Assembly (NCBI RefSeq): GCF_000003815.2
Contig: NC_049994.1
Location: 13,860,284 to 13,924,283, forward strand
Direction of reading: 5' to 3'
Source: Branchiostoma floridae
Lineage: Eukaryota; Chordata; Leptocardii; Amphioxiformes; Branchiostomatidae
DNA length: 64,000 bases
Positions 50,201-60,181 of this stretch are shown here, in pieces (the first letter of the stretch is position 1; every line of letters begins with the position of its first letter). Position numbers and translations under genes: made by a program. Below the pieces are notes generated by a model. It was not told the DNA's origin and ran no database searches. It worked only from the letters and a program-made list of their open reading frames with translations.

Positions 50201-53200
50201 ATAAGGGCAATTCCATCAGGTAGATTTTGACATCTTTATTCCGTTTTTTACAGTGACAACATTGCGGTTCTAAACGTATACTACGAGGCTTTAAACTATG
50301 AGTCGATCGTACAGATCCCAGCCATCGAGACAGAGGGGCTATTGGGTAAGTAGTAGTCGTAGCAGTTGTTGTTGCATTTTTACAAACAGGGCACAAGGAA
50401 TTAAAAAATTGCCATTTTAAAATGCAGTTGTTCTTGGCCAGGTGTGGTTTAGCTTACTGCAAAAAATGATTCCAATTGTTCCGACGATATTATGACTTAC
50501 GTATAGTAAAGTGACTTAACCACCACTAACATACAAATAAATCAGATAATAGCTGTGTAAGTGACGCATATGTCTAGATTATACACACATAAAAAAGCAC
50601 ATTTTCTTCACAAACTGACGAAAGGTACCGGTAGTGGATTCTACCCGAAAAACGTCTGACCGTTTCCAAAATCATATCCAGTTGCTTGAGTAATTGCTAT
50701 TAAGTGAAGGAAGAATCACAATAGATTTGGAAATCAAATAAACATTGATAATATGTACTTTAAAAATCTCATTACCTCACCGCTTTATTGGTTTTCTAGG
50801 TGACCTTGGCGGGCAGATGGGACTATTTCTGGGCGCGAGTTTCCTTACACTGGTGGAGGTATTCGAATATCTTATGGACGAGCTCTATGGGAGGGTGCTC
50901 AAGAGATGTTGCCGGTGCAAGGCTACCGCATCTGCCCACTCCGGATCACCCTCGGCGGACGTTCTGAGTGTGAACATCAACGGCAGTGCCACACAGCTCC
51001 CGCAGACCAGCCGCGCATGACAACACACGCCTTGACGGGTGTCCACGCATCGCGCATGCGCAGAGAGGGAGCACGGTTGCCTGTGTATAGACTCAGATCG
51101 TACCTGTAGGTCAAAGGTCACGACGGCTGATTCGGAACTGTGCTAAACTCGTCACCACCCCTCCGCGCTCCGGCGAACAACACCAACCTTCTGATGAGGT
51201 TGCTGCTACGAGTCAGGTTCCTAGAGATTGCCACGTAGATCATCAACCGGCGATCTGTATGGACTTCCTCACTTGTCAGTCTTTCCAGGGAAACCAAGTT
51301 AAACTTTCATATCTGTTTTAAACAGGACCATTTATTATGATGGTTATATTGTACATGGGCTCATTAGGTGTTAATGGATGTTACTTTCGTCATTGCTAGA
51401 CAAGATGGTGGACTATTGAATCTTCTTGCAAACCCTCCCAAAATCGTTGCGCTCCTCTGTGTAGCATCTGTTCGAGTAATCAAGAAGATTGGACCTTGTC
51501 GTGTGTATGGGCTTTTGCATCAAATGGGATGTAGAGTGTTAACCGCTAACTGATTTACTTACAATTTAGATACCAGGGTGATGTAGAGAGTAATGATCAT
51601 AGATATCCGTAACTCCGTCTATGTTGTCGTTTCTGTTTTACGTTTGTGTACATGTGCGACTTGGGCTGCGCATTTTTTCTCAAATCTACGACCAAAACAT
51701 ATGCCAAGAGTATTTTCCTTCAACTGTCTGTAATTGTGACCGTCCAGGTCGGAGAGCGGCCACGAGTACAGACCGCTGGAACAAAGTATCGTCTTAAAAA
51801 TATGTATCATCGTGGCAGTAACCTGGCGGCATTTCATGTTGTCCATCCATATACTACAGTAAAGAAGCAGAAGCACAATATAGAACCCCATAGGGGTATG
51901 TACAAATGTTCAAGTTTGCTGCTAGGGCTACTAAGTATACAGGCGTTTCTCTAGATTCAGCAAAAAGTATTGATATAGTAAGTGAAAACTCGTATATTGA
52001 GAGATATATGAAGTACGTAACTCAGAGGGATCATGTAGAAATATCGTATCAACTAGTCACGTCAACTCGCGTACGGGTCTCTTTTTTGGTCAACGATCTT
52101 TAAGATTTCCTGTAAATATATGGACAGACATATCAGTGACGTTAGTCTCTACAATGAATTTGTTTGTAACGTAATGTATACAGTTACCCTGCTGTGTTGC
52201 CATGGTATGTTTAGCCAACTCGTTATCCAGATCTCGTTTTGGCACGTCTCGCAAAATGTGGGCATCTCGTGAGATTCTATGCTGAAACGTAGCTATGCAG
52301 TTTTATCCACTTGTATATGTCAAACGACAGCCCTTGCGTATTGGTCAGGGTTCTGTCTCTCTCGCTGCCACCGCCAACCGATGAAGTCGCTATCTACGGT
52401 TTAGACGCAACGTGATTGGTTGGCAACTTTCCCTGTACGTAACAACAGGAGGGGAAGTCTGTAATTGGTCAGCGCTAACGCAGCGGGATGGGCAAATCTT
52501 AAGCTGGTACGCTAGGGACGTTGCATGATATGTACACTAATGGTGGGTCTGGCTTAAGGTAATGTGCAGTTTTCGTTCTTGTCAACATAAGAGAGACACA
52601 GCATAAAAGTCAGAAGAGCAGTAAGTCATTTGTCAAGGAACATCTCTGATGTGAAAAAATATTTATTGTTCCTCTGCGACAAATTCACATTTTGAATTAG
52701 TTAGTAAACGGTTTATCTTACAATTTCGTCTCATTGTCTTGTCTTTTTAGATCTATCTTGATGTAGAAGACTTTAATCGTGGGTAATTACGTAAGGTTGT
52801 TGATAATCAAGATGAAGCTCGTTTCAGAGGATGATTCTGTTTCGATCGTTTCTTGGACATTCTGAAACTTAACCAACGTTATGCATATCCTATATGAGCC
52901 GTCATTCACATCTAAACATCTCAAGAATCTATCTATAAAAACATTGGCAAAGTAAACGTTTTGTGACCGTTACGTTTAACATGACAGGTCACGACAAATA
53001 GTTGGAACCAATTATATTCATGTTTCAGACACAATATAACATGTCACCACAATAGATAACACGCCATTGTTGCAGTTATCAGCCAGCTAACACATTATTT
53101 TCGTGGTATCATGTTTATATCATCGGCATCGCTTCTATCATAACCACCGCTTTATGTTATTCATTATAAGCTGGTATGTAATGTTGTTTTGTCCAGCACA

Positions 53201-54487
53201 GAATGTGTTTGTTTGGTTACTTCCTAATGTAAGATTATTCAAATCCAGTGGTCATTCGTATCATCTACATGTACAATACAATACAATACAATGCTTTGAT
53301 CCCATAGTTTAAACCTAAAACTGATAGATGATCTATAAACAATTTGGCCATCGACCATCATTAAAAAAGTGCTTTCACAAGATATTCCAAGCCAATGAGT
53401 AAGACATCTTTGCTTAAATAGTCAGAAATTGTTACACAACGAGGGCTAGGCAGTTTCGGAATCAGCATATGCATGGTACGAAAACTAGTTGTTATTGTCT
53501 ACACCATGAACATGAACGTGCGCTGTCTGTTAAACAGTCCCAGCTTGATGTGCCGTTCTTCATCATTGTTACGAACGGACGATGTAAATCGCCCTCTGGG
53601 TCGCCTCTTCACCCTGACAATTACTAGGGAAAGACTTCCATTTCACGGAGCCCCAGTTTGAGCTATTTGCTCGCCCGTTCCTGATAAGGAATACCGGAAT
53701 GGCATGTCCAATTAAGAAAACGGCTTCTGCGTACGACTTGGCCATGTTTTTGCTGACATTCGTCCACGCGCATCTCGCTTGAGGGCAAATCTTAGTGTCT
53801 ACGGACATGTTCACTTCATACTCTTAGCCCTACAACTACGTAGTTATCGCGTTTTAGACTGTTCCTTCAACTTAATCGGTTTTAAAATTTTTGTTCACAA
53901 CTTAGTGATAGAGAACAAGATAGCCACCGATAATTCATACCCGTGCTCTGGTATGGTTGAGTCTTGTGACATAAAGCTTTCATAACATTCATACGTAACA
54001 TTCATACGTAACGCAAGCTTATTACGATGTAAATAAAGTACGTCGTCGATTCCTGTCTTCAAGGATCTCCAAATACCAGTAGGTTTGAAACAAAGATTGG
54101 ATATGCATGTTTCTCATCAGTTTTATCTGGAAGGTATGCAGCAGAACAAAGTGAAATTGCATCTAAAATACACATTCACCTATTCCCCACATTGGTGTAC
54201 TTTGCAACAACGTTAACACTACAGATGCATGACACCCCCTTCCCTGCATCACCTTACTGCTCGATTGTCAGTTAGTATGTTCGACCCAAGTGGCTGATAA
54301 CAGTGTACTTCTGAATACAGTTGCAACCGTTTTAGGCAAATGCATATCATACCTGCCATAAGTCATATTGTGGTATTTTTGTGAACCTTTGATGTATTAT
54401 CTCCCTCTCTCTCTTTCTCTCCCCCCTCTCTCTCTGAGAGAGATCCGTGTGTGTGTGTGTAGATGGTGTTCAGCACCAAGGCCAGGT

Positions 54488-54520
<33 letters not shown>

Positions 54521-55528
54521 GATGGTGATCAGCATCAAGACCAGGTATGTGTGAATGTGTGTTTGTGTGCCCATGTGTGTGTGTTTGCGCGCGCGTGTGC
54601 GAAATACTAAAACGGAGCCCTTTGTTTTCTTCACAGTGACAACATTTTGGTGCTAAACGTATACTACGAATCCCTGAACTACGAACTGATTCAGCAGATG
54701 CCGGCAATCGAAACGGAGGGGCTTCTAGGTAAACGAGCTTTGGCCTTATTTGTCATAAGTTCGACCAATAAGAAAATTGACGGTGTTTTTGATCTGAAAA
54801 TTTACCCAATCACATTGGAAGGATAACAGGGACCTGCAACATTGGTCGATCTCTGAAAATCGCGCTATGATCGCTAGAACACCAGGTGTAGTACCGTTAA
54901 GGCCATTATATACTTGACGGTCGATCGATTATCTTAGTGTGTGTTATGAGTATTATATACAGATTAACATTCTCTACATTGGAGAGAATATGAAGATAAC
55001 TGTTATTGCCAACACAGAGAAAATTGGGATTATCCAGATATCTATCATTTCAGCCCTGACGGGGGGCGCCATAAACTACCTACTGCACTCTATTGCTAAT
55101 AGAGTCACGTGTCTATAACCTTCGTGTCATGAAGTCACATTAGATTCATATCATATGCACATTAGATTCATTTCCTGTCTTCCAAAAGCCCGGTGTCGTA
55201 CAGTCAAAATTTCGGAACATCTGATTATTCGAGCTCGCAATGAATTCTATGAACACAGAATAACTTTCAAGTCAAGAGATATGATTTCCTTTCCTATCCA
55301 GGTGACCTGGGAGGACAGATGGGACTCTTCCTGGGCGCCAGTTTTCTGTCACTGGTGGAGATATTCGAATACCTGATGGACGAGCTCTACGACTATGGGA
55401 AAGTGCTCAGGAGATGCTGCAAGTCCAAAGCAGCATCGGGAGCAACCAACTCTTCCCATTGTGCTGACGTCGTGAATTTGAACATCAACGGCAGTGCCAC
55501 ACAGCTTCCTCAGACCAGCCGCGCATGA
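37594..55528 (+). CDS. ASIC: ASIC-like proton-gated Na+ channel, gene 2 (tandem duplicate)
   Basis: Same exon order as gene 1: 37765-38209 (coding from the ATG), 41897-42090, 43000-43129 (or 43017-43129), 45815-46005, 47469-47616, 48131-48184, 48595-48748, 50254-50345, 50800-51020 (A form), or 54637-54728 and 55302-55528 (B form). About 542 aa (A) or 544 aa (B). Conserved are HG, TM1, YHHVTKVEL with both histidines, FPAVTICN, the thumb cysteines, CxCxxPC, and TM2 with GAS. The intron 2 phase does not fit the canonical acceptor of exon 3 (see exon 3), so either an upstream acceptor is used or the copy is frameshifted. The many clean, selectively plausible exons favour a working gene. The duplicate of exon 7' is decayed. 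Confidence 0.88.
40045..40590. repeat. Three-unit ~200-bp tandem repeat in intron 1, gene 2
   Basis: ggtttgtctgaatttc, acctttcattta.ggtt, atattcgttgtca and the preceding ttc(c/t)gtctc.cc...tactttg occur three times, at spacings of about 219 and 181 bp. Not present in gene 1. Confidence 0.8.
41897..42090 (+). CDS. ASIC: ASIC gene 2 exon 2
   Basis: Acceptor tgctgtttcag, donor aac|gtaagt; phase 1 in. It ends in phase 0, whereas gene 1 exon 2 ends in phase 2; one residue is missing mid-exon and one extra base is present at the 3' end. It encodes GIVDQTKFQLKNEHLYPKDW and [16 protein letters not shown], then ERETTN. Confidence 0.85.
42256..42325 (+). repeat. Dispersed hairpin-cored repeat copy (truncated)
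   Basis: ccaaaaccatatatccagtt, gtttgagtaactgctatttg, then a ttatcttatta.gtagatgt tail; same family as 63260 but without the CTGA hairpin core. Confidence 0.55.
43000..43129 (+). CDS. ASIC: ASIC gene 2 exon 3 (upstream acceptor form)
   Basis: The acceptor equivalent to gene 1 is tctcctag, placing the exon start at 43017, but that gives a frame mismatch with exon 2. An AG at 42998-42999 starts the exon 17 nt earlier and restores the frame, adding SNFSPR before CSEKNFTHIFTHLGNCFTFN. Its pyrimidine tract is weak. Donor gag g|gtgaag, phase 1 out. Which acceptor is used cannot be told from DNA alone. Confidence 0.65.
43279..43395. mobile_element. Short inverted-repeat element, intron 3 of gene 2
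   Basis: Arms aggcggttttgttgggattt / aaatcctgataaaaccgcct extend through ctatcgtgtg / cacacgatag, about 31 bp each with few mismatches, around a 55-bp AT-rich centre. It would fold into a long hairpin in RNA. Confidence 0.75.
44053..44428. mobile_element. Foldback transposon, intron 3 of gene 2
   Basis: Ends ctagcctccgttg / caacggaggctat, inner long arms cgcgattttcaacgttggct and gccgggaaagggattttgcc repeated inverted, and a centre of poly-C/A. A 7-bp duplication gtcacct lies on both sides (44046-44052 and 44429-44435). No coding capacity. Same family as 55568-55904 and more distantly 17038-17235. Confidence 0.85.
45815..46005 (+). CDS. ASIC: ASIC gene 2 exon 4
   Basis: Acceptor atcgttcacag, donor gtg|gtgagt; 191 nt, phase 1 to 0. 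[20 protein letters not shown], then [20 protein letters not shown]. The 3' roughly 80 nt are identical to gene 1; the 5' half carries about a dozen differences. Confidence 0.93.
46164..46296. mobile_element. TGACGTCA-ended MITE, copy 1 (intron 4, gene 2)
   Basis: Left end ttttcattgacgtca, right end tgacgtcaaatgaaaa: inverted ends with a CRE palindrome at both. The body matches 46571-46710 (acttat.ataatttgaa, tccaacatgg.gcag). Confidence 0.65.
46571..46710. mobile_element. TGACGTCA-ended MITE, copy 2
   Basis: Same ends and body as copy 1, about 400 bp downstream, roughly 75-80% similar by eye. Confidence 0.65.
46860..47468 (+). repeat. Three tandem copies of the exon-5 acceptor and 5' edge (pseudo-exons), gene 2
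   Basis: Fragments starting at 46875, 47079 and 47283 repeat the first about 45 nt of exon 5 (atcacgacacttcc.gcacct, then ggtgactgtca) with their upstream intron, before the real exon at 47469: spacing 204, 204 and 186 bp. Each then runs into gaatctttttct(a/c), giving an in-frame stop in copies 2 and 3 ([18 protein letters not shown] then taa). Copy 1 has lost its AG (acgg); copies 2 and 3 keep it. Confidence 0.85.
47469..47616 (+). CDS. ASIC: ASIC gene 2 exon 5
   Basis: Acceptor gtttgctacag, 148 nt, phase 0 to 1. [20 protein letters not shown], then [20 protein letters not shown]. The donor is doubled: ccag|gtatgtcag|gtatgt, so a second GT 9 nt downstream would add three codons in frame. 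Confidence 0.92.
48131..48184 (+). CDS. ASIC: ASIC gene 2 exon 6 (54 nt)
   Basis: Acceptor gttattttcag, donor ctat|gtaagt; phase 1 both sides. GNVPVCTPKMYECAYGKL, one codon shorter than gene 1. Confidence 0.88.
48595..48748 (+). CDS. ASIC: ASIC gene 2 exon 7
   Basis: Acceptor cccctccag, donor ca|gtaagt; 154 nt, phase 1 to 2. [20 protein letters not shown], then [15 protein letters not shown] and EMSDKQI. The 5' two thirds is nearly identical to gene 1 and the 3' third is diverged. Confidence 0.9.
48784..48923 (+). pseudogene. Decayed exon 7' of ASIC gene 2
   Basis: Positional and sequence counterpart of gene 1 exon 7': ggctaaacag acceptor, ctatgccatccca, then tatgagcggacattgtcttc, tagcaag, gagagtcacct, gggcctgagcatg, and a preserved gct|gtaagt donor. 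The frame is broken: an early in-frame tga from the acceptor, and a shift before the conserved NMTEDL-equivalent. The cysteines CxxPC are lost. Confidence 0.75.
49262..49446 (+). promoter_or_regulatory. Conserved intron-7 block with TGACGT-rich repeat, gene 2
   Basis: Counterpart of 11895-12080: ctgggattctgttggtgacg, about four degenerate cgtgacgtgg units (49322-49367), an acceptor-like attttcag and a donor-like caatg|gtaagt 65 nt later. Confidence 0.4.
49560..49720. repeat. Probable interspersed-repeat fragment
   Basis: The run agtttattgcacaacaatta followed by caacgggtacaatgtaaggc has the look of the low-complexity 3' end of a non-LTR element. Only one copy is seen here; weak. Confidence 0.3.
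50254..50345 (+). CDS. ASIC: ASIC gene 2 exon 8A
   Basis: Acceptor cgttttttacag, donor ttgg|gtaagt; 92 nt, phase 2 to 1; same protein as gene 1 exon 8A ([20 protein letters not shown]), with three silent differences. Confidence 0.92.
50615..50705 (+). repeat. Dispersed hairpin-cored repeat copy
   Basis: CTGACGA (50615-50621), hairpin GGTAG/CTACC (50630-50634/50641-50645), CGAAAAACGTCTGACCGTTT, then atccagttgcttgagtaatt. Confidence 0.6.
50800..51020 (+). CDS. ASIC: ASIC gene 2 exon 9A (TM2, tail, stop)
   Basis: Acceptor ggttttctag, stop tga at 51018-51020. The same TM2 and tail as gene 1 9A apart from HSGSP for HTSSP. Only a few bases differ in 221, with unalignable intron on the left. Confidence 0.93.
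51387..51520 (+). promoter_or_regulatory. Highly conserved 3'-UTR element, A form, gene 2
   Basis: 51416-51503 is identical over 88 nt to gene 1 14601-14688, about 370-550 nt after the stop codon. Flanks share only patches. Confidence 0.6.
52228..52560. repeat. Paralogous block and dispersed repeat in the A-to-B interval, gene 2
   Basis: 52228-52300 (ctcgttttggcacgtctcgc) matches 15350-15415 in gene 1. 52405-52560 (caacgtgattggttggcaac) matches the interspersed copy at 29680. Otherwise 52560-54390 shows only a (CAATA)n run at 53272-53293. Confidence 0.45.
54395..54600. repeat. Compound CT / GT microsatellite directly upstream of exon 8B, gene 2
   Basis: A (CT)n run, then two tandem units of (GT)n plus agatggtg.tcagca.caag.ccaggt, ending in alternating gcgcgcgtgtgcg 36 bp before exon 8B. 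Absent from the equivalent gene 1 intron. Confidence 0.9.
54637..54728 (+). CDS. ASIC: ASIC gene 2 exon 8B
   Basis: Acceptor gttttcttcacag, donor tag|gtaaac; 92 nt, phase 2 to 1. One base differs from gene 1 8B; the last 17 intron bases are also nearly the same, unlike most junctions here. Confidence 0.87.
55302..55528 (+). CDS. ASIC: ASIC gene 2 exon 9B (TM2, tail, stop)
   Basis: Acceptor tttcctatccag, stop at 55526-55528; 227 nt. Relative to gene 1 9B it has a two-residue insertion after TM2 (ELYDYGKV) and CRCKAAS becomes CKSKAAS, losing one juxtamembrane cysteine. The end [16 protein letters not shown] is unchanged. Confidence 0.87.
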
Positions 55529-55567
55529 CGTGAGACTTTGGGGACGGCGCCAAATGTTGTACGTACT

Positions 55568-55904
55568 TAGCCTCCGTTGCAGTCTTCGGAACGGTGCGTT
55601 GGTTCCGAATTTTCTACGTTGGCTATGTTCTCTTGTGCCGGGAAAGGGAGTTTGCCGAGGAAGAGAGTTTGTTGTGGAAGGGAGTTTGCTGTGATAGCGA
55701 ATCTTTGCCCTGTCCGAAGACTGCGCCAGTTCGGCGAGATGAAAGCCCAATGGGGGCAAAGACTCTTCCACATTAAATTCCCTTTCTCGGCAATCTCCCT
55801 TTCCCGGCACAAGAGAACATAGCCAACGTTGAAAATCGCGAACCAACGCACCCCCTCCCCCCAAGAAAAACCAAGCCCCGTTCCGAAGACTGAAACAGAG
55901 GCTA
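55568..55904. mobile_element. Foldback transposon in the 3' UTR of ASIC gene 2 (B form)
   Basis: Ends tagcctccgttgcagtcttc / gaagactgaaacagaggcta; inner arms gttggctatgttctcttgtg and gccgggaaagggagtttgcc repeated inverted near 55790-55840. It starts 40 nt after the B stop codon, so B transcripts would carry a very stable hairpin. Flanking gtac repeats may be the target site. Confidence 0.85.
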
Positions 55905-56269
55905 GTACGAGCTTGTGTGTGCGACGCGACGTGACATGACGTTGTACGTGGACGCCCGGTCACAGTTAACGGACTTCTACACCAGTGTAGCAAAGCAGCC
56001 ACAAAGAAACCTCCTTCGTTGTCGAAGGCCAATTTCTAATGAGAAGAAGTACAACACGTACCAATTCCGGGATTCATATTGATTCATACACAAATTATGT
56101 ATTGTATGTTCATGAAATATTACCTGTATCTATGTGTTACTAATTCCTCACACGTATATTTTAATACTTGTGTTAAGAGTGGTTCAAACAATTTGGTTTG
56201 GGCCTTCTCCAACTGTGACAAAAACCCCACGCCAAAAGGAAACGTTTGGCCGCTTCTTGTCGCCATTTG

Positions 56270-56410
56270 CAATGACGATTGTTACTTGAAATCCTCCCAT
56301 CATATACTGCGCTGCTCGTATACGTACGTGATGTACGTATATTGAATCTGCTCGAATACGTGAGATACAATGAAGACTAGACCTTTCTGCGTGTGGGTTC
56401 TTGCATCACA
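56270..56410 (+). promoter_or_regulatory. 3'-UTR element, B form, gene 2
   Basis: Shares cgccattt, gacgat, cttgaa.tcctccca, ctgcgctgctc and gaagactagaccttt.tgcgtg.gggttcttgcatcaca with the gene 1 B element. Paralogous similarity continues to about 56575-56640 (ggtcggagaaagaatgtacc, compare 18697), the 3' limit seen for the duplicated unit. Confidence 0.5.
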
Positions 56411-56649
56411 GATACATGTATTAAAATACGGTTCTGCTGCTCATTGAACTTTCCTCAATCGCCTAATAATTTAAGAGAACCCTTGTAATATATGTGGGAG
56501 AAAACAAAGACATTTAATTAATGACAGCAAAATGAAATGTCGAACGTTAGTTCCAATTGGATATGAATGACGGCTTGTGATTGGTGCAAAATCACATTCT
56601 TATTGGTCGGAGAAAGAATGTACCGCGCATCCAATCAAATGCCGTGTTA

Positions 56650-58172
56650 GACTGCCTACGTGGGGCGCCAATACTGAATTTGCACTTTAAATTTACCGTG
56701 CGTTCGCATGGCATACGTGGTACCGTTAGTACTAAGTACTATAGGCTAGCCGAAGAAGAGACCCACGTTAATTAGACACAGCGCAGTAACTGCAAAGTTT
56801 ATTAGGTATGATCATATGGTAATAGTTTTTATCCATGTTAATGCTACTAGAGTCTGTCGACTTCATTATCTATTATTGTGAATAATGCTTCAAGATTCCT
56901 CATGAAACCAATGACAATTATTGTCATGACAATACAAGTGAACAATGTATTTAGCTTTGTTCATAGAAAAAGTTGTAAGGTTATAAACAGTGGCTGCAAA
57001 ACTCAGATGGTTTTCAATGCTATATCCTCAGAGCTCGGCTATGTTTACCATTCTCTATCTTAGAAGTATGCTTCCATAAGGCTTTTCTAGCAGCTTAATG
57101 CTGAAGAGTGGACGATGATATGCCTGACAATACACATGTACAGGAATCGTTAAACCATACCATATGCCATAGTAACTATTTAATGTACATACTCATTGTC
57201 TAGAATAGTACAAGAAGATCGATTGTCTTAACATGAGATAATATTTTGCACTGTAATGTAATAAGTTCTGACACAGACGCTTAAAAAACAATTCGGTTTT
57301 TATTCCAGCTGTGCAGTTTGGTCCATCTTTTCGTATTTCACGGCAATAAGACAGATATTACATTTAATGATAAATTTATTGATGATACTGCAACGCCTGG
57401 GTTATAGACAAGGTCATGGGCTAAGGCTCTTAAGACCTAAACAGACGTTAATATGGGGACAGTGTAAACACGTTAAACATTTTTGTTGAAATTGTTTGAA
57501 TTATTTTTCTGATCATTTGTTTTGTATTTCTATCTGTTGGTTTTACAGCCAGGGCTGCCCAACTAGCCTTTGACTATTACAAAGGGCTAGCCCTGATGAC
57601 AAAGAAGATACAAACAAATCAACAAAAAAGTATGGTTATATGTCATTGCAAAGCTTATTTATCATCTGTTATAAAACCCAATTTGCTATGATTGCACATT
57701 CATGGGTTGCACATGCACACAGTCCTGAGAAAACAGTGCAGTAATATCCAATGATCAGATGTCTGTTGTTCTTCATATGTCTACTGTCCTTCAATCAATT
57801 AGGATTTTACCATGGTCAATATTGACCGCCATATATATATGTCCTTCAAAATGACTCTTTCTTCATAATGCATGATTGCATTTTGTGTGATGAGCAGCAT
57901 GGCTTCTTGTTTAACCTTGTACCAAGTAGCCTACCATCTACAGACCAAGTCTTGCAAAATTATAGACATTAAACAAGGACAACAACGACAACATTTTAGC
58001 ATGAATTTAAGCAGCAATTTAGAGGGGTAAGTCCCTATAGTTATTACAGTGTTGGAAGTAAATTTTAGCAATCTTTTCTATAACAACAACATCTTATATT
58101 GTGTCAACAAACAACAAAATTATAGAAATTAAACAAGGACAACAACAAGAATGACATATTCTGTCAACAACA
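56650..58172. other. Intergenic/3' region between ASIC gene 2 and PEX12
   Basis: AT-rich, no coding signal. A direct repeat (caaaattatag, attaaacaaggacaacaac) lies at 57955 and 58115, just past the PEX12 stop and probably in its 3' UTR. Confidence 0.5.
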
Positions 58173-59739
58173 TCAATCTGGTAGGTACAGCTTGATGAGA
58201 TGGTCTACAGCAGAAGGGTAACCAGTGATCGGACATCTTCTGTGTTTTTGTACAAAGTTGTAAATACACGGATAACAGTACACGTGACCTGATGTGGATA
58301 ACGCTGTGTCGTTAGTTCGCACGCGTCCACATATAGGGCAAACTGCAGGGTGGAAACGGGGGGCTGTACCATCATGGGTCACCAAGGGGGGTGGAGGGGC
58401 TGGCAGTGACGATACGGCACGTGCGGTGGTCTGATTCTCCTCCGAATACCACCACTCCAAAAACTGTAGGAAAAACACACCCACAGAAAGGGCACTGGAA
58501 ACTGAAACAGCGGTGAATGCTGCTGCCTTGCCGAGCAACCCTGCAATGCCCTGATTAGAAGCACCCCCACCCGCCAGTGTCTCCAGTGCCCCTTTACTCT
58601 GCTGTATCTGTATGTCATCTGCACTAAGATTGCACAACTTCACCCCTGCTAGGCGTAACAAAGGTGAGTGGTATTGACTCTTGTCAAAGATGTAAGCAAA
58701 CTGGTAGTACAACATTGCACTTTCCCATCCCATATGAATGTAAGGATAAACAAGACGGAATGCTCTTTCCAGTTTCTTCCACAAGGATTGTTCTTGGATG
58801 GCATCACTGATGATACCCCCTGTGTCTGCCTCCTCCTCTTGTAGTGTTTCAAACTTCTGGTCAAGTTTGAGTTTGAGATACGGCAAAAGAGTGAGGAATG
58901 CAAGAGATTTCAGTCGATGCTGGTTCCGAAGTTCACCTCCGTGAATTGGTGTTCTCTTGAGACCATAGAAGTTCTCTGCAAATGAGGCACTGTATGTTTT
59001 AAGGTAATGATGTTGAAGTAGAGTGTCTAGCAGAGTGTAGATCTCATCATTGAACCTAGAATAAAAATATAACATAATGTTAAATTTGCAACAAGATGTA
59101 CTGAGTACCCCTTTCTTGAGTTATTATCTTCCAAAGTTTCAAACAAATTTGGCCCTGCAGTTCCAACATAGCCACTAAGGGGCCAAAACCTACATCATTT
59201 ACTCACTATCGTAACATTATATAACAACTAAACATTGTCAGCTGTCTACTTCTCAAAAACTGGCAATCATATCATGTCCAGAACACAAGATATCAAGGAA
59301 TTCATACGGTAGTAGCATAGAAAATAAGGTCATTTCACCTTGATCTTCGTTTTCCTTACCCCTACCCACCTACCAAATATCTTATTTTACAGACACACAA
59401 ACGTCACCTATAAAACCAATAACACTACAGCGTGATACATGTAAATGTAACTGAATGTCATCCCGTAAAACTTCCCCGGAGCGTGCTACAGATCTCAACG
59501 GAAGGGTAACGCTTCCAGCACCGACGGGATCACAGGACCCTCCCGTTAGAATGATGTGTTCCTTACCTGTACAGCCACCCGTAGCGAGCAGGGTTCCTCT
59601 CCGCAAGAATCTTACTGGCGTGTTTCGCAGCCGGTCGCACGGCAGTCATCAAGCTCTCCTGCGCCAAGACTTCGAAGATCGATGGCTTCTCTTCTCCCTC
59701 CGTCCCTGCAGTGGTTAGATGAGCTCCGAATTCCGCCAT
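58173..59739 (-). CDS. PEX12: Peroxin-12 (peroxisome assembly protein 12), two exons
   Basis: RING-type membrane ubiquitin ligase subunit of the PEX2-PEX10-PEX12 complex, which ubiquitinates and recycles the PEX5 import receptor at the peroxisome membrane. Exon 1 is 59739-59567 (ATG at 59739-59737; [12 protein letters not shown], then [19 protein letters not shown]), donor ag|gtaagg. Exon 2 is 59055-58173 ([20 protein letters not shown] to LYLPD stop). Phase 2 junction; 351 aa, close to the vertebrate length. Signatures: [26 protein letters not shown] [15 protein letters not shown], the hydrophobic [15 protein letters not shown] segment, a proline run, and the C-terminal degenerate RING from C297 ([37 protein letters not shown]). 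Divergent from the CCDC13-like gene. Confidence 0.97.
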
Positions 59740-60181
59740 GGCGATTCCTTTTTGCCTATAACACACACTTGTAACACTGCATGCATACACACACCAAAAA
59801 GGGGGAGGGGCGTCACGTTAGCGTCTACTTCGAACCACCAAAATGTCACAACAACGATTTATGGGGCACGAAAGTTTCTGAAGAATGATCCTGTGACGGA
59901 ATACGTACACCCTGACTGAAAATAGGGTTGACAGCTGAATATTATCGACCAAACCATCCAGAAATGCGACGAGAAACCGCAAAATATTGCGATGTTTCGC
60001 AAAGTCAAGAATATTATGGGGCAAAGGTCACCCCGTGTATCTGTGCTCTGATTGGTCGGAGTTCAAAGTTGACTCTCCCTGGGGACAACATTCCAAGATG
60101 GCCTCCACTTAGACAAGCGATTTGAAATCACCAAGGAAACGAACGACTTTTACCTCAGAAAATTGTTTTCTAAGCGCGAAG
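59740..60181. promoter_or_regulatory. Bidirectional promoter region, PEX12 / CCDC13-like; includes 5' noncoding exon of the + gene
   Basis: About 0.4 kb separates the PEX12 ATG from the first + strand donor (gcgaag|gtgagt, exon end 60181). It carries an inverted CCAAT box (attggtcgg at 60051) and a YY1-like ccaagatggcc (60094-60104), typical of TATA-less housekeeping promoters. The ATG inside the latter opens a four-codon uORF (ATG GCC TCC ACT TAG) if transcribed. The transcription start sites themselves are not visible. Confidence 0.55.

Noticed and set aside
54363..54707. 114-codon minus-strand ORF
   Set aside because: Composed of translated CT/GT microsatellite plus antisense of exon 8B.
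55349..56032. 227-codon open frame on the minus strand
   Set aside because: It runs through the antisense of exon 9B and the foldback transposon. The length is explained by GC-rich exon and palindromic repeat; no domain, and no counterpart behind gene 1 exon 9B.
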